NCBI GenBank assembly: GCA_964558415.1
Contig: CAZLDI010000010.1
Coordinates: 48,350 to 112,349, forward strand
Direction: 5' to 3'
DNA from: CAZLDI01 sp964558415
GTDB taxonomy: Bacteria; Chloroflexota; Dehalococcoidia; SM23-28-2; RBG-16-64-32
DNA length: 64,000 nucleotides
Each line of letters starts with the position of its first letter. Position 1 is the stretch's first letter. A program made the translations under genes and the position numbers. Shown in pieces: positions 1-7,605 of this stretch. A model generated the notes under the pieces. It had not been told where the DNA came from. It made no database searches and was given only the letters and a program-made list of their open reading frames with translations.

Positions 1-1
1 C

Positions 2-2167
2 GGCTACACCGGTTCGCAGGTCACAAGCATTGCCTACGATCCCGAGGATGGCCAGCGCCTGCTCGTCGGCACCGAAACAGCAGGAATATTCGCCTCCGTC
101 AATGGCGGCGGCAACTGGTTCGAGATACGCGGTTCTGATGGGGTGGTTCCGCTTGCCTCGAGCTTCTTCTTTGACAACGACCACGACGTCATCTATGCGT
201 CAACGTTCGGTCGCGGGTTGTGGACGCTGACACTTCCTGATGCGGACCTCAGCATCACGAAGTCTGACTTCCCCGACCCGGTGATGGCCGGACAGGAGCT
301 GTTCTACACGATCACCGTAACGAACAACGGCCCCAACCCGGCCACTGCGCAGGTGATCGACATGCTTCCGCCGCAAGTGCAGTACATCGGAAACGACCTC
401 GTGCCGCCGCTCGGCTGCACAGAGTCGCCGCCGGGTCTGTTGCGATGTGACGTGGGGGCGCTGGACACGGGCGACTCCATAACATTCGTGATCAAAGTCA
501 GGGTCAGATCGAACGCAGCGCTGCCGAGCGGGTCGACGACGATCATCAATACCGCCACGGTCGTGAGCACGGACACCACCGACCCTGACCTCACGGACAA
601 CACGGCCTCGGCCACGACGTTCGCGGAGGAGCTGTCAGATCTGACAGTCACAAAGATATGCAAGCCGGACGGCCCCCTGCTGGCCGGCGAGACCGGCACG
701 TGCACGATCTACGTCGACAATCTCGGCCCGTCTGACGCCCGGAGCGTGGTGATGGAAGACTCCATCGTCAGCGACGGGACCTTCACGATAGGCGCCATCG
801 CAACCAGCCACGGCACGTGCAATCCACCGACTCTATTGAACGTGGTGCACTGCGACCTGGGCGACCTGACTGCCCTCTCGCCGTCGTCGCCCGGGCGTGC
901 GACGGTCACCGTAGACGTGACGGCGACGGAGCAGATGGACATTAACGACTTTGCCACGGTGGTGAGTGCAACGCCCGATCCCGACATGTCCAACAACATG
1001 GCGCAAGAGTCGCTGAACGTTCAGGCCGTATCGAACCTGGCGCTGACGAAATTCGGCCCACCCAGTGCGATCGCGGGCACAAACATCACCTACAACCTCA
1101 CCGTTACCAACAACGGGCCCTCCACAGCCACGGGCGTGTTGATTGAGGATGTCCTGTCCAGCAGTGTGACGGTCTTCTCTGTGATTGGAAGCGGCGGCGC
1201 CACCTGCAACGCCGGGTTTCCGGGCGACCCATTCCTGCCGACAACCTGCTCATACGGAAACCTGGCTCCGTTGGCGAGCCGGACGATGACCATCGTCGTG
1301 ACGGTCAAGCCGGACGTCCTCGGCACGATCCATAACGATGCCCGTGCTCTTAGCCAGGTGTTCGATGACGATGCTGTCAACAACCTCGCGACCGTCGCCA
1401 CAAATGTGACCGGGGAAGCAGATGTGTCCGTGGTCAAGACCGCCACGCCCAACCCTGTTGTGGCGGGAACGGCCCTCAGCTACCAGATTACCGTTAGCAA
1501 CGCCGGACCTTCCGTGGCGGACGATGTCGTGCTCAGTGATCCCCTCAACCTGAGCCTCACTCTAACCTCGGTTTCCAGTGCTCAGGGAAGCTGCGGGCTC
1601 CAGACCAGCACCAACACCGTCGAATGCGCCATCGGCGACATCGCTCCGGGTGAATCGGTCGTGGTCTACATCTACACCAACGTCGCCGCCTCGCGGTTGC
1701 CCAGCCCACCGTCTATTGCGAATACTGCGACGGTGTCGAGTGCCACCTTCGAAACGAACGGGGCGAACAATTCGAGCATGATCACGACCGGAGTGATCAC
1801 CCAGGCGGATCTCACCATCACGTTGACGTCGGACAAGGATGTCTACAAACCGTCCACCGTCATCCATTACACGATCACCGTGAAGAACCTCGGCCCTTCC
1901 GACGCCCAAAGCGTCGTGGTGACGCAAATGCTACCGCCGACGAAGACGGCGATCTACCAGGGCAACAACGTTGGCTGTCCGGCGCCCGTCGCCCTGACGT
2001 TTACCTGCTCTCTGGGTACCATTGAGGCCGGTGGGACGCGCGTAATTCACCTGGACCTGCTGATTCGCGGGAACAAGCGCACGATATTCCAGACTGCTAC
2101 CGTCGTGTCGACTACGCCCGACCCGACGACTCCAAACACCTCAACCCGAATGGTAACGGTGAAGTAG
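2..2167 (+). CDS. BNR-type/DUF11 repeat surface protein, 5' truncated
   Basis: The reading frame is open from base 2, so the gene begins upstream of the window. The first 75 residues (motifs VNGGGNW and STFGRGLWTL) look like the last blade of a BNR/sortilin-type beta-propeller. Five DUF11 (Ig-like) repeats of about 110-125 residues follow, each with a core like YTITVTNNGP. They begin near codons for DADLSITK, SDLTVTK, SNLALTK, ADVSVVK and ADLTITL. Cys pairs recur in repeats 1-5 and probably form disulfides. No LPXTG or C-terminal membrane helix is visible, so anchoring is unclear. Such proteins are usually secreted or cell-surface. It ends just before a strong terminator. Function beyond adhesion or structure cannot be said. 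Confidence 0.85.
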   Translation, partial: GYTGSQVTSIAYDPEDGQRLLVGTETAGIFASVNGGGNWFEIRGSDGVVPLASSFFFDNDHDVIYASTFGRGLWTLTLPDADLSITKSDFPDPVMAGQELFYTITVTNNGPNPATAQVIDMLPPQVQYIGNDLVPPLGCTESPPGLLRCDVGALDTGDSITFVIKVRVRSNAALPSGSTTIINTATVVSTDTTDPDLTDNTASATTFAEELSDLTVTKICKPDGPLLAGETGTCTIYVDNLGPSDARSVVMEDSIVSDGTFTIGAIATSHGTCNPPTLLNVVHCDLGDLTALSPSSPGRATVTVDVTATEQMDINDFATVVSATPDPDMSNNMAQESLNVQAVSNLALTKFGPPSAIAGTNITYNLTVTNNGPSTATGVLIEDVLSSSVTVFSVIGSGGATCNAGFPGDPFLPTTCSYGNLAPLASRTMTIVVTVKPDVLGTIHNDARALSQVFDDDAVNNLATVATNVTGEADVSVVKTATPNPVVAGTALSYQITVSNAGPSVADDVVLSDPLNLSLTLTSVSSAQGSCGLQTSTNTVECAIGDIAPGESVVVYIYTNVAASRLPSPPSIANTATVSSATFETNGANNSSMITTGVITQADLTITLTSDKDVYKPSTVIHYTITVKNLGPSDAQSVVVTQMLPPTKTAIYQGNNVGCPAPVALTFTCSLGTIEAGGTRVIHLDLLIRGNKRTIFQTATVVSTTPDPTTPNTSTRMVTVK

Positions 2168-2187
2168 GCCTGGACCACGGAAGCGTG

Positions 2188-2230
2188 AAGCGGGGGATGC
2201 TCACCACACAGTCGCGAGCATCCCCCGCTT
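2188..2230. terminator. 15-bp perfect hairpin, probably bidirectional terminator
   Basis: A perfect 15-bp inverted repeat (2188-2202 against 2216-2230, arm AAGCGGGGGATGCTC) has a 13-nt loop. It lies 20 bp after the DUF11 gene stop and before the stop of the convergent P450 gene. One arm starts with AA and the other ends with TT, with no long U tract, so it may act on both converging transcripts. Confidence 0.75.
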
Positions 2231-2334
2231 GTATTCAAACGCTCTCTCCTGGGCCTGACAGGGCGCTTTGGTTGCCTGGCTGAGACTCCCCGTCCGCCGC
2301 AAGGAGGGGCGGCAGCTTCAGCTCCGTCCAGCGC

Positions 2335-3531
2335 TCAGCCTGCGGAAAGCCGCAGCGCCTTCACCCCACGCACCGCGAACGTCCCTCCCCACTCGGGGTT
2401 CGGGTCCAGCAGCCGCAGGCGCGCAAAGCGCTTCAGCAGCGACGCGAACGCTATCTGCGCCTCCACGCGCGCCAGCGGCGCGCCGAGGCAAAAGTGAATG
2501 CCGTCCCCGAACGCCACGCTGTCGGTAGGATTTCGCGAAACGTCCAGCCTGTCGGGATCGGCGTACTTCGCCGGGTCGCGGTTCGCCGCCGCCAGTATCG
2601 CTATCACAATCTCCCCGCGGGCAATCCTTACACCCCCGATATCGGCGTCCACCGAAGCCAAGCGGCGCGTGGTATGCACGGGGCCGCTGTGCCGCAGAAA
2701 CTCCTCGATGGCGGACGGCACAAGCGCTGGGTCGGCGCGCAGGCGCTCAAGCTCCGCGGGATGCCGCAAGAGCGCAAGCATCCCGTTTGAGATCAGGTGC
2801 GTCGTTGTCTCGTTTCCGGCCACCAGGAGGAGGGCTATCGTGCCCAGGATCTCGTCCTCGCTCAGCACGGAGTCCTGCTCCTCCGCCGCCACGAGCCTGC
2901 TTATCAGGTCGTCCTGAGGCTCGCGCCGCCGCGCCTCCATCACCGCCGATACGTACTCCACAAGCTCCTCGTTGCTCCGCCGCGCCTCCGCCAGCAGGCT
3001 GTAGTCCCCGCCCAGCGTCGCGATCATTGCGTCCGACCAGCGCTTGAACCGCTCGCGGTCCTCCCGCGGGATGCCCAGCATCTCCGCGATCACGATCACC
3101 GGCAGCGGCCAGGCCAGCGTCGGTACCAGGTCGAATTCGCCGCCATCCAGCGAGTCCAGCAGCTCGTCCACGATCTGCTGAATCAAGGGGCGCAGGTTCT
3201 CGATGCTGCGCGGCGTGAAAGCCTTGCTCACCAGCCGCCGCAGGCGCGTGTGCTCCGGCGGCTCCGTCGAAAGCATCGTCTCCACGCGGCCCAGGAGGCG
3301 CTCCGGGCCTTCCCGCCGCTCGCGCGACAACCTGATCCGCCCACCGCGCCCCGCCGCCTCACCGAAGCGAGAGTCCGTCAGCAATTGCCGCACCTCGGCG
3401 TAACCGGTCACCAGCCACGCCCCGTTCGCCCCACTGCGGTGAACACGGCCGAGTTCGCGCAGCGCGTGGTACGCGGGGTACGGGTCCCCCATCAACTCCG
3501 GCGAAAACGGATCGGGCGTGTCTCTGTTCAT
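2335..3531 (-). CDS. cytochrome P450 monooxygenase
   Basis: A soluble bacterial P450 of 398 residues. The oxygen-binding I-helix motif AGNETTTH lies near residue 240, the ExxR motif is EFLR, and the heme loop FGDGIHFCLGAPLARVE near residue 345 carries the axial cysteine. The frame stays open upstream to 3762, but the ATG at 3531 (protein MNRDTPDPFSPE) gives the normal family length and avoids overlap with the divergent gene at 3626; an ATG at 3555 is the alternative. The CYP family and substrate cannot be assigned. No ferredoxin or reductase partner lies nearby, so electrons must come from elsewhere. Confidence 0.93.
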   Translation of the reverse strand: MNRDTPDPFSPELMGDPYPAYHALRELGRVHRSGANGAWLVTGYAEVRQLLTDSRFGEAAGRGGRIRLSRERREGPERLLGRVETMLSTEPPEHTRLRRLVSKAFTPRSIENLRPLIQQIVDELLDSLDGGEFDLVPTLAWPLPVIVIAEMLGIPREDRERFKRWSDAMIATLGGDYSLLAEARRSNEELVEYVSAVMEARRREPQDDLISRLVAAEEQDSVLSEDEILGTIALLLVAGNETTTHLISNGMLALLRHPAELERLRADPALVPSAIEEFLRHSGPVHTTRRLASVDADIGGVRIARGEIVIAILAAANRDPAKYADPDRLDVSRNPTDSVAFGDGIHFCLGAPLARVEAQIAFASLLKRFARLRLLDPNPEWGGTFAVRGVKALRLSAG

Positions 3532-3625
3532 CTGCTTGCCTGGTCTCGGCGTCATCATTAGAGTCCCTGCTGCCGCGCGAGTCAACCGCTCAGCACGTTG
3601 ACCCCCGGCGAAGCCCCTCTTACGC

Positions 3626-4705
3626 TTGCCCGAGAGCGAACCCTTGGACGTTGCGATCGTAGGCCTTCCCCAGTCCGGCAAGAGCACGCTGTTCGCCGCC
3701 CTCGCCGCCGGGCACGCCAGCGCCACCGCCGACGCCCGCGCCGGCAGCGTCGGCGTCGTCAAGCTCCCGGACGAGCGCCTCTACCGGCTCGCCGCCCTCG
3801 TGCAGGCGAAGAAGGTCACGCCGATCGAGGTCGCGCTGCACGACCTGCCCGCCCTCTTCGAGCGCGGCGCCGCGCCCTCCGGCCCGGCCGCCGAGACGCT
3901 GTCCCGCGCCGAGGCGCTACTCCACGTCGTCTGGGCCTTCGACCGGCCCGACGGCGACCCGGCCACTGACGTGAAGACCTTCGACGCCGAACTGATGCTC
4001 TTCGACCTCGGCATCATCGAGCGGCGTCTCGAGAAGCTTGACATCACGGTACGATCGGGCCGCCCGGATGAGCGCGAGAGCGGCGGGCGCGAGCAGGCGC
4101 TCCTCCAACGCTGCAAGCAGCACCTGGAACGCGAGGAACCGCTGCGCGACGTGATGACCGACGCCCAGGACGTGAAGGCGCTATCCAACTTCGGGCTCCT
4201 GTCGCTCAAGCCGATGCTCTGTGTCCTGAACCTCGGCGAAGAAGACGCCGGCGACGCAGCTTCGATTGCCGACAAGCACCGTCCGGCCCTGGCCGGCGCG
4301 GGAACAAGCGTCGTCGCCATCTGCGCGAAGCTGGAGGCGGAGCTCGCCGAACTCTCCCCGGACGACGCCGCCGAGTTCCGCCGCGAGATGGGCGTCGAAG
4401 CCGGCGCGACCGATCGGGTGCTTGCCGCGCTCCAGGAGCTGCTGGCCCTCATCACCTTCTTCACCGCAGGCGAGAAGGAGACGCGCGCCTGGACGCTGCC
4501 CGCCGGTGGCACCGCGCTCCAGGCCGCCGGCCGCATCCACACTGACATCGAACGCGGCTTCATCCGCGCCGAGGTGATCGCCTGGGACAAGCTGCTCGAA
4601 CTCGGTTCGCACGTCGAGGCGCGGAAGGTCGGGCAACTGCGCACGGAAGGCAAGCAGTACCTGGTGCACGACGGCGATGTGATCAACGTGCTGTTTAACG
4701 TCTAG
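3626..4705 (+). CDS. YchF/OLA1-like Obg-family P-loop NTPase
   Basis: 359 residues. The N-terminus has the P-loop GLPQSGKST; classical YchF has GLPNVGKST, so this is a divergent subfamily. A guanine/adenine recognition segment, VLNLGEED, lies near residue 198, and the C-terminal about 80 residues match the YchF DUF933/TGS-like domain (ERGFIRAEVIAWDKL, then EGKQYLVHDGDVINVLFNV). YchF proteins bind ribosomes and often prefer ATP. The start is TTG at 3626; an in-frame TTG at 3644 is also possible. It is divergent from the P450 gene, with a 94-bp shared upstream region. Confidence 0.88.
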   Translation: MPESEPLDVAIVGLPQSGKSTLFAALAAGHASATADARAGSVGVVKLPDERLYRLAALVQAKKVTPIEVALHDLPALFERGAAPSGPAAETLSRAEALLHVVWAFDRPDGDPATDVKTFDAELMLFDLGIIERRLEKLDITVRSGRPDERESGGREQALLQRCKQHLEREEPLRDVMTDAQDVKALSNFGLLSLKPMLCVLNLGEEDAGDAASIADKHRPALAGAGTSVVAICAKLEAELAELSPDDAAEFRREMGVEAGATDRVLAALQELLALITFFTAGEKETRAWTLPAGGTALQAAGRIHTDIERGFIRAEVIAWDKLLELGSHVEARKVGQLRTEGKQYLVHDGDVINVLFNV

Positions 4706-4729
4706 CGCCGATCACCCGCAACCAACCCC

Positions 4730-4735
4730 TATAAT
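4730..4735 (+). promoter_or_regulatory. -10 box TATAAT of a leaderless transcript
   Basis: Consensus TATAAT ends 6 nt before the GTG start of the downstream gene, the spacing expected if transcription starts at the start codon. No -35 consensus and no ribosome-binding site is visible. Confidence 0.65.
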
Positions 4736-4741
4736 ATCCCC

Positions 4742-5119
4742 GTGTCCATCCTCTCTCTACACCACGTCCAGCTAAACATCCCTGCTGGTCAGTCGGACGA
4801 AGCGCGGCGCTTCTACGCGGAGTTGCTGGGGCTTGAAGAGATGCCCAGACCGCGGTCCCTCAGCGCCGCCGGACGGAAGGGCGCCTGGTACCACTGTGGC
4901 GACCAGGAGCTCCACATCTTCTTCAACCCCGACCCGGAGTCAACCTCCGATACCAGCAGCCGCCATCCCGCCTTCCTCATGGACGGCCTCGGTGCGCTCG
5001 CCGACCGCCTGCGTGAGGCCGGCGTCCCTGTTGAGCAAGCGATCCCGATTGACGGGCGCGAGCGCTTCTTCTGCCGCGACCCCGGCGGCAACCGGCTGGA
5101 GTTCCTCTCTCTCACGTAG
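4742..5119 (+). CDS. VOC/glyoxalase-fold protein
   Basis: A 125-residue protein of the vicinal-oxygen-chelate superfamily. It opens with ILSLHHVQLNIPAGQ, has a central WYHCGDQELHIFF strand, and ends with the typical CRDPGGNRLEFLSLT. Metal-ligand candidates are the early His and the Glu of the last strand. The family includes glyoxalases, dioxygenases and resistance proteins; the substrate is unknown. The GTG start follows a -10 box directly. The stop is immediately followed by the ATG of the XdhC-like gene, so the two are probably co-transcribed. Confidence 0.85.
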   Translation: MSILSLHHVQLNIPAGQSDEARRFYAELLGLEEMPRPRSLSAAGRKGAWYHCGDQELHIFFNPDPESTSDTSSRHPAFLMDGLGALADRLREAGVPVEQAIPIDGRERFFCRDPGGNRLEFLSLT

Positions 5120-5944
5120 ATGGAGTCTCGTGAACTCAACGTCCTCATCGCAGCTGAGGCGATCGCGGCGCATGAAGGCGGGCCGCCCGTCGCCGTCGCC
5201 ACGGTCATTGAGGCGCCGCCCGGCGCTGAGGCGCTCGTCGGCGCGAAGCTCCTCGTCCGGGCTGACGGCTCAACCGCAGGCGCTATCGGCGAAGCCCGGT
5301 TAGCTGCCGCCATCGTCGCTCAGGCGCGTGACGCCCTCCGCCGCGGCGGGGTTGAAACGGTCTACCTGACACCTGAGGGCCGCCGCGTCAGCAGGACCGA
5401 TTCGGGCGATGCCGTCAGCGTCATGCTGGAAGTGCACCAGCGCCCCGCCCGGCTGCTGATCGTCGGCGGCGGCCACGTGGGTAAGGCGCTGGCCACGATA
5501 GGCCACCTCTGCGGGTTCACGATCGAGGTCATCGACGACCGCCCCGAGTTCGCCAACGCTGATCGCTTCCCGGAGGCGGAGCGCATCACCTGCGGCCGCT
5601 TCGAGGAGGTCCTCCGCGATTACCCGGTCGATTCCAGCACCCACGCCGTTTGCGTCACCCGCGGCCACAAGCACGACGAGACCAGCCTGCGCCTCCTCGC
5701 CGCCTCGCCCGCCGCCTACGTCGGCATGATCGGCTCCAAGCGGCGCGTCGCGGCGGTGCTCCAGCACATCGTCGAGGACGGCGTCGACGCGGACGCGGTC
5801 GCTCGCGTGCACACGCCGATCGGTCTGGACATCGGAGCGGAGACGCCGGAGGAGATCGCCGTTGCGATCATGGCGGAGATCATCCTGACGCGTCGCGGCG
5901 GTACCGCCGTCCGAATGCGCCGGACGCAGACCCGCCCTCAGTAG
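5120..5944 (+). CDS. XdhC/CoxI-family molybdoenzyme accessory factor
   Basis: 274 residues. The C-terminal half is a clear XdhC_C Rossmann domain (LLIVGGGHVGKALATIG near residue 113, CVTRGHKHDE, YVGMIGSKRR, PIGLDIGAETPEEIAVAI). XdhC proteins help load sulfurated molybdenum cofactor into xanthine dehydrogenase-type enzymes. The N-terminal domain is degenerate: it lacks the GGGCxE cysteine motif normally present. That motif occurs instead in a separate small protein at 11805. No molybdoenzyme gene lies in the window. It starts at the base after the preceding stop, indicating translational coupling. Confidence 0.88.
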   Translation: MESRELNVLIAAEAIAAHEGGPPVAVATVIEAPPGAEALVGAKLLVRADGSTAGAIGEARLAAAIVAQARDALRRGGVETVYLTPEGRRVSRTDSGDAVSVMLEVHQRPARLLIVGGGHVGKALATIGHLCGFTIEVIDDRPEFANADRFPEAERITCGRFEEVLRDYPVDSSTHAVCVTRGHKHDETSLRLLAASPAAYVGMIGSKRRVAAVLQHIVEDGVDADAVARVHTPIGLDIGAETPEEIAVAIMAEIILTRRGGTAVRMRRTQTRPQ

Positions 5945-5990
5945 TGGCGCTGGGACGCGCTCGTACCCCGAGCCTCCAGCGCATGGTCTA

Positions 5991-6023
5991 CCGCTCGTCC
6001 TGAGGCTCTCGTAGGACGAGCGG
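5991..6023. repeat. REP-like hairpin, isolated copy
   Basis: An 11-bp perfect inverted repeat (arm CCGCTCGTCCT, 5991-6001 against 6013-6023) flanks loop GAGGCTCTCGT. The same 33-bp element, reverse-complemented in its loop, occurs at 59450-59482 and 61093-61125, with altered versions at about 59617, 61150 and 62645. It is therefore a dispersed family. The remaining 5945-6190 sequence holds only an AT-rich stretch (6085-6125, including TTGACA at 6101) that may be the aquaporin promoter. Confidence 0.75.
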
Positions 6024-6190
6024 AGTGGTGATCTCTCGCCTCAGCGGACCCCCGGTTCGGGCAGTTCACCCAGCGGCTGACGCGTTATTGCATAAACGAA
6101 TTGACATTATAGCTATTCCTATTCTACGCTTGGCCCTGGTCGTTGCGGCGGTGTCCGCACGTTCACGGTTAGCCGACAAGGAGGGCCGAT

Positions 6191-6943
6191 ATGGGCCAGT
6201 TTGACATGTCAGCGGAGTCGCTCGGCTTCACCAGCGCCGACATCACACCAAAGACATACCGCGCGGCGCTCGCCGAATTCATCGCGACGCTGCTATTCGT
6301 GTTTATCGGCGCCGGGAGCGTCGTGACCGTCGGAGGGGTACTGAGCTCGCCGCTTGAGGGAGGATCGCTCACGGCAGTGGCGTTGGCGCACGGGTTGGCG
6401 ATCGCCGTGCTCGTAGCGGCGACGGCGAAGATCTCCGGTGGACATATCAACCCCGCCGTGACCTTTGCGGCCGTGGTCACCCGCCGAATGAAGGTGGGTC
6501 CCGGCCTGCTGTATGTGGCGGCACAGCTACTCGGCGCCGTCGTTGCGGCCCTTCTCCTGGATGCGGTAGTGTTGTCCAGCTTCGAGGGTAGCCTGGGCGC
6601 GCACTCGCTGAATACAGAAGCCCTATCGAGCGATGGGGCTGGAGTGGTCGTTGAGATCATCCTGACATTCCTGCTGGTCTTCGTCGTCTTCGCGACCGCG
6701 ATCGACAAGCGCGGGATGGCGAACCTCGCGCCGATCGCAATCGGACTGGCTGTGCTGATCGACCACTTCGTGGGCGTGCCGCTCACGGGGGCGTCGATGA
6801 ACCCCGCGCGCTCGTTCGGGCCGGCGCTGGTGGCGAACGAATGGAGCGACCACTGGGTCTACTGGGTGGGCCCGCTGGCGGGCGGCGCACTGGCGGCGCT
6901 CGTGTACCAGTACGTCTTCCTGGCCGACGACGACGAAGCGTAG
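6191..6943 (+). CDS. aquaporin/MIP family channel
   Basis: A 250-residue membrane protein with six predicted helices and both half-helix motifs: GGHINPAVTF near residue 85 and GASMNPARSFGPAL near residue 198. The Arg after the second NPA is the selectivity-filter arginine. It is a water or small-solute channel of the inner membrane; water versus glycerol selectivity cannot be decided safely. The start is supported by the strong site AAGGAGG at 6179. It is a single gene, convergent with the next. Confidence 0.93.
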   Translation: MGQFDMSAESLGFTSADITPKTYRAALAEFIATLLFVFIGAGSVVTVGGVLSSPLEGGSLTAVALAHGLAIAVLVAATAKISGGHINPAVTFAAVVTRRMKVGPGLLYVAAQLLGAVVAALLLDAVVLSSFEGSLGAHSLNTEALSSDGAGVVVEIILTFLLVFVVFATAIDKRGMANLAPIAIGLAVLIDHFVGVPLTGASMNPARSFGPALVANEWSDHWVYWVGPLAGGALAALVYQYVFLADDDEA

Positions 6944-7004
6944 CGGCGACGGCGATAGAGGTCGCGCCGGGTAAGCCAGCAGTTCCGCCGAGCTTCGCCG
7001 GCCC

Positions 7005-7469
7005 TCAGGCCCGCCAGACTAGCGGCGGCTTGCCCGCCATCACGTCGTGGATCGACGAAAGCTCGATCCGCCAAGGCGTTAGCTTGAGCAGGCCGAGTCC
7101 CGGGTCCTCCGGCGACTTCCAGATCATCCCGAGATCGTAGCCCAGCGGCGGCGCCGTGGCGCCATAGAGCGCCCAGAGACGGCGCTTCTCGCCGCCGCCG
7201 TCCTCCCACGTCGCAACGCAATCGGCGTAGACCTGCTGGTGCTGCGGGTCCCAGTACGTAAGCGAGACGTGGGCGTTGCCGGCAAGGTGCCTGGTCTTCA
7301 GCGACTCTCGTCGCGTGGCGATCCAGCCAGTGGCGCCTTCCCAGATGGGGTGCAGGATGCGCGACCGGGGACGCCCCTGACGATCGATCGTAGCGACGGT
7401 GCACCAGACGATGCGTGTGACCCGGCGGCTGAACTCATCCTGGATCTCCGAGAACTCCGCGACGTCCAT
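7005..7469 (-). CDS. pyridoxamine-5'-phosphate-oxidase-fold flavin-binding protein
   Basis: 154 residues with the split-barrel PNPOx-like fold: TVATIDRQGRPRSRILHPIW at the N-terminus, GWIATRR, and HVSLTYWDPQ. The family includes FMN- or F420-dependent reductases and general stress proteins; this one is too short and divergent to be PdxH. AGGAGG lies 5-6 nt before the ATG at 7469. It is divergent from the large signalling gene, with 136 bp between them. Confidence 0.82.
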   Translation of the reverse strand: MDVAEFSEIQDEFSRRVTRIVWCTVATIDRQGRPRSRILHPIWEGATGWIATRRESLKTRHLAGNAHVSLTYWDPQHQQVYADCVATWEDGGGEKRRLWALYGATAPPLGYDLGMIWKSPEDPGLGLLKLTPWRIELSSIHDVMAGKPPLVWRA

Positions 7470-7605
7470 TTTGGCCTCCTGGCTACGTTCAGGGTGGCAG
7501 CGCGCCGCTCATCGTAGCACGCCGGGGTAAGGGTCGGTTAAGTCGGGTAACGCCTCGCGCGGGGGTGGCGTCTCTGTTTACGGATTCCCAAAGCACTGGA
7601 CCATT

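Noticed and set aside
3532..3762. N-terminal extension of the P450
   Set aside because: Would overlap the divergent YchF-like coding region; the family begins near the MNRDTPDPF start.
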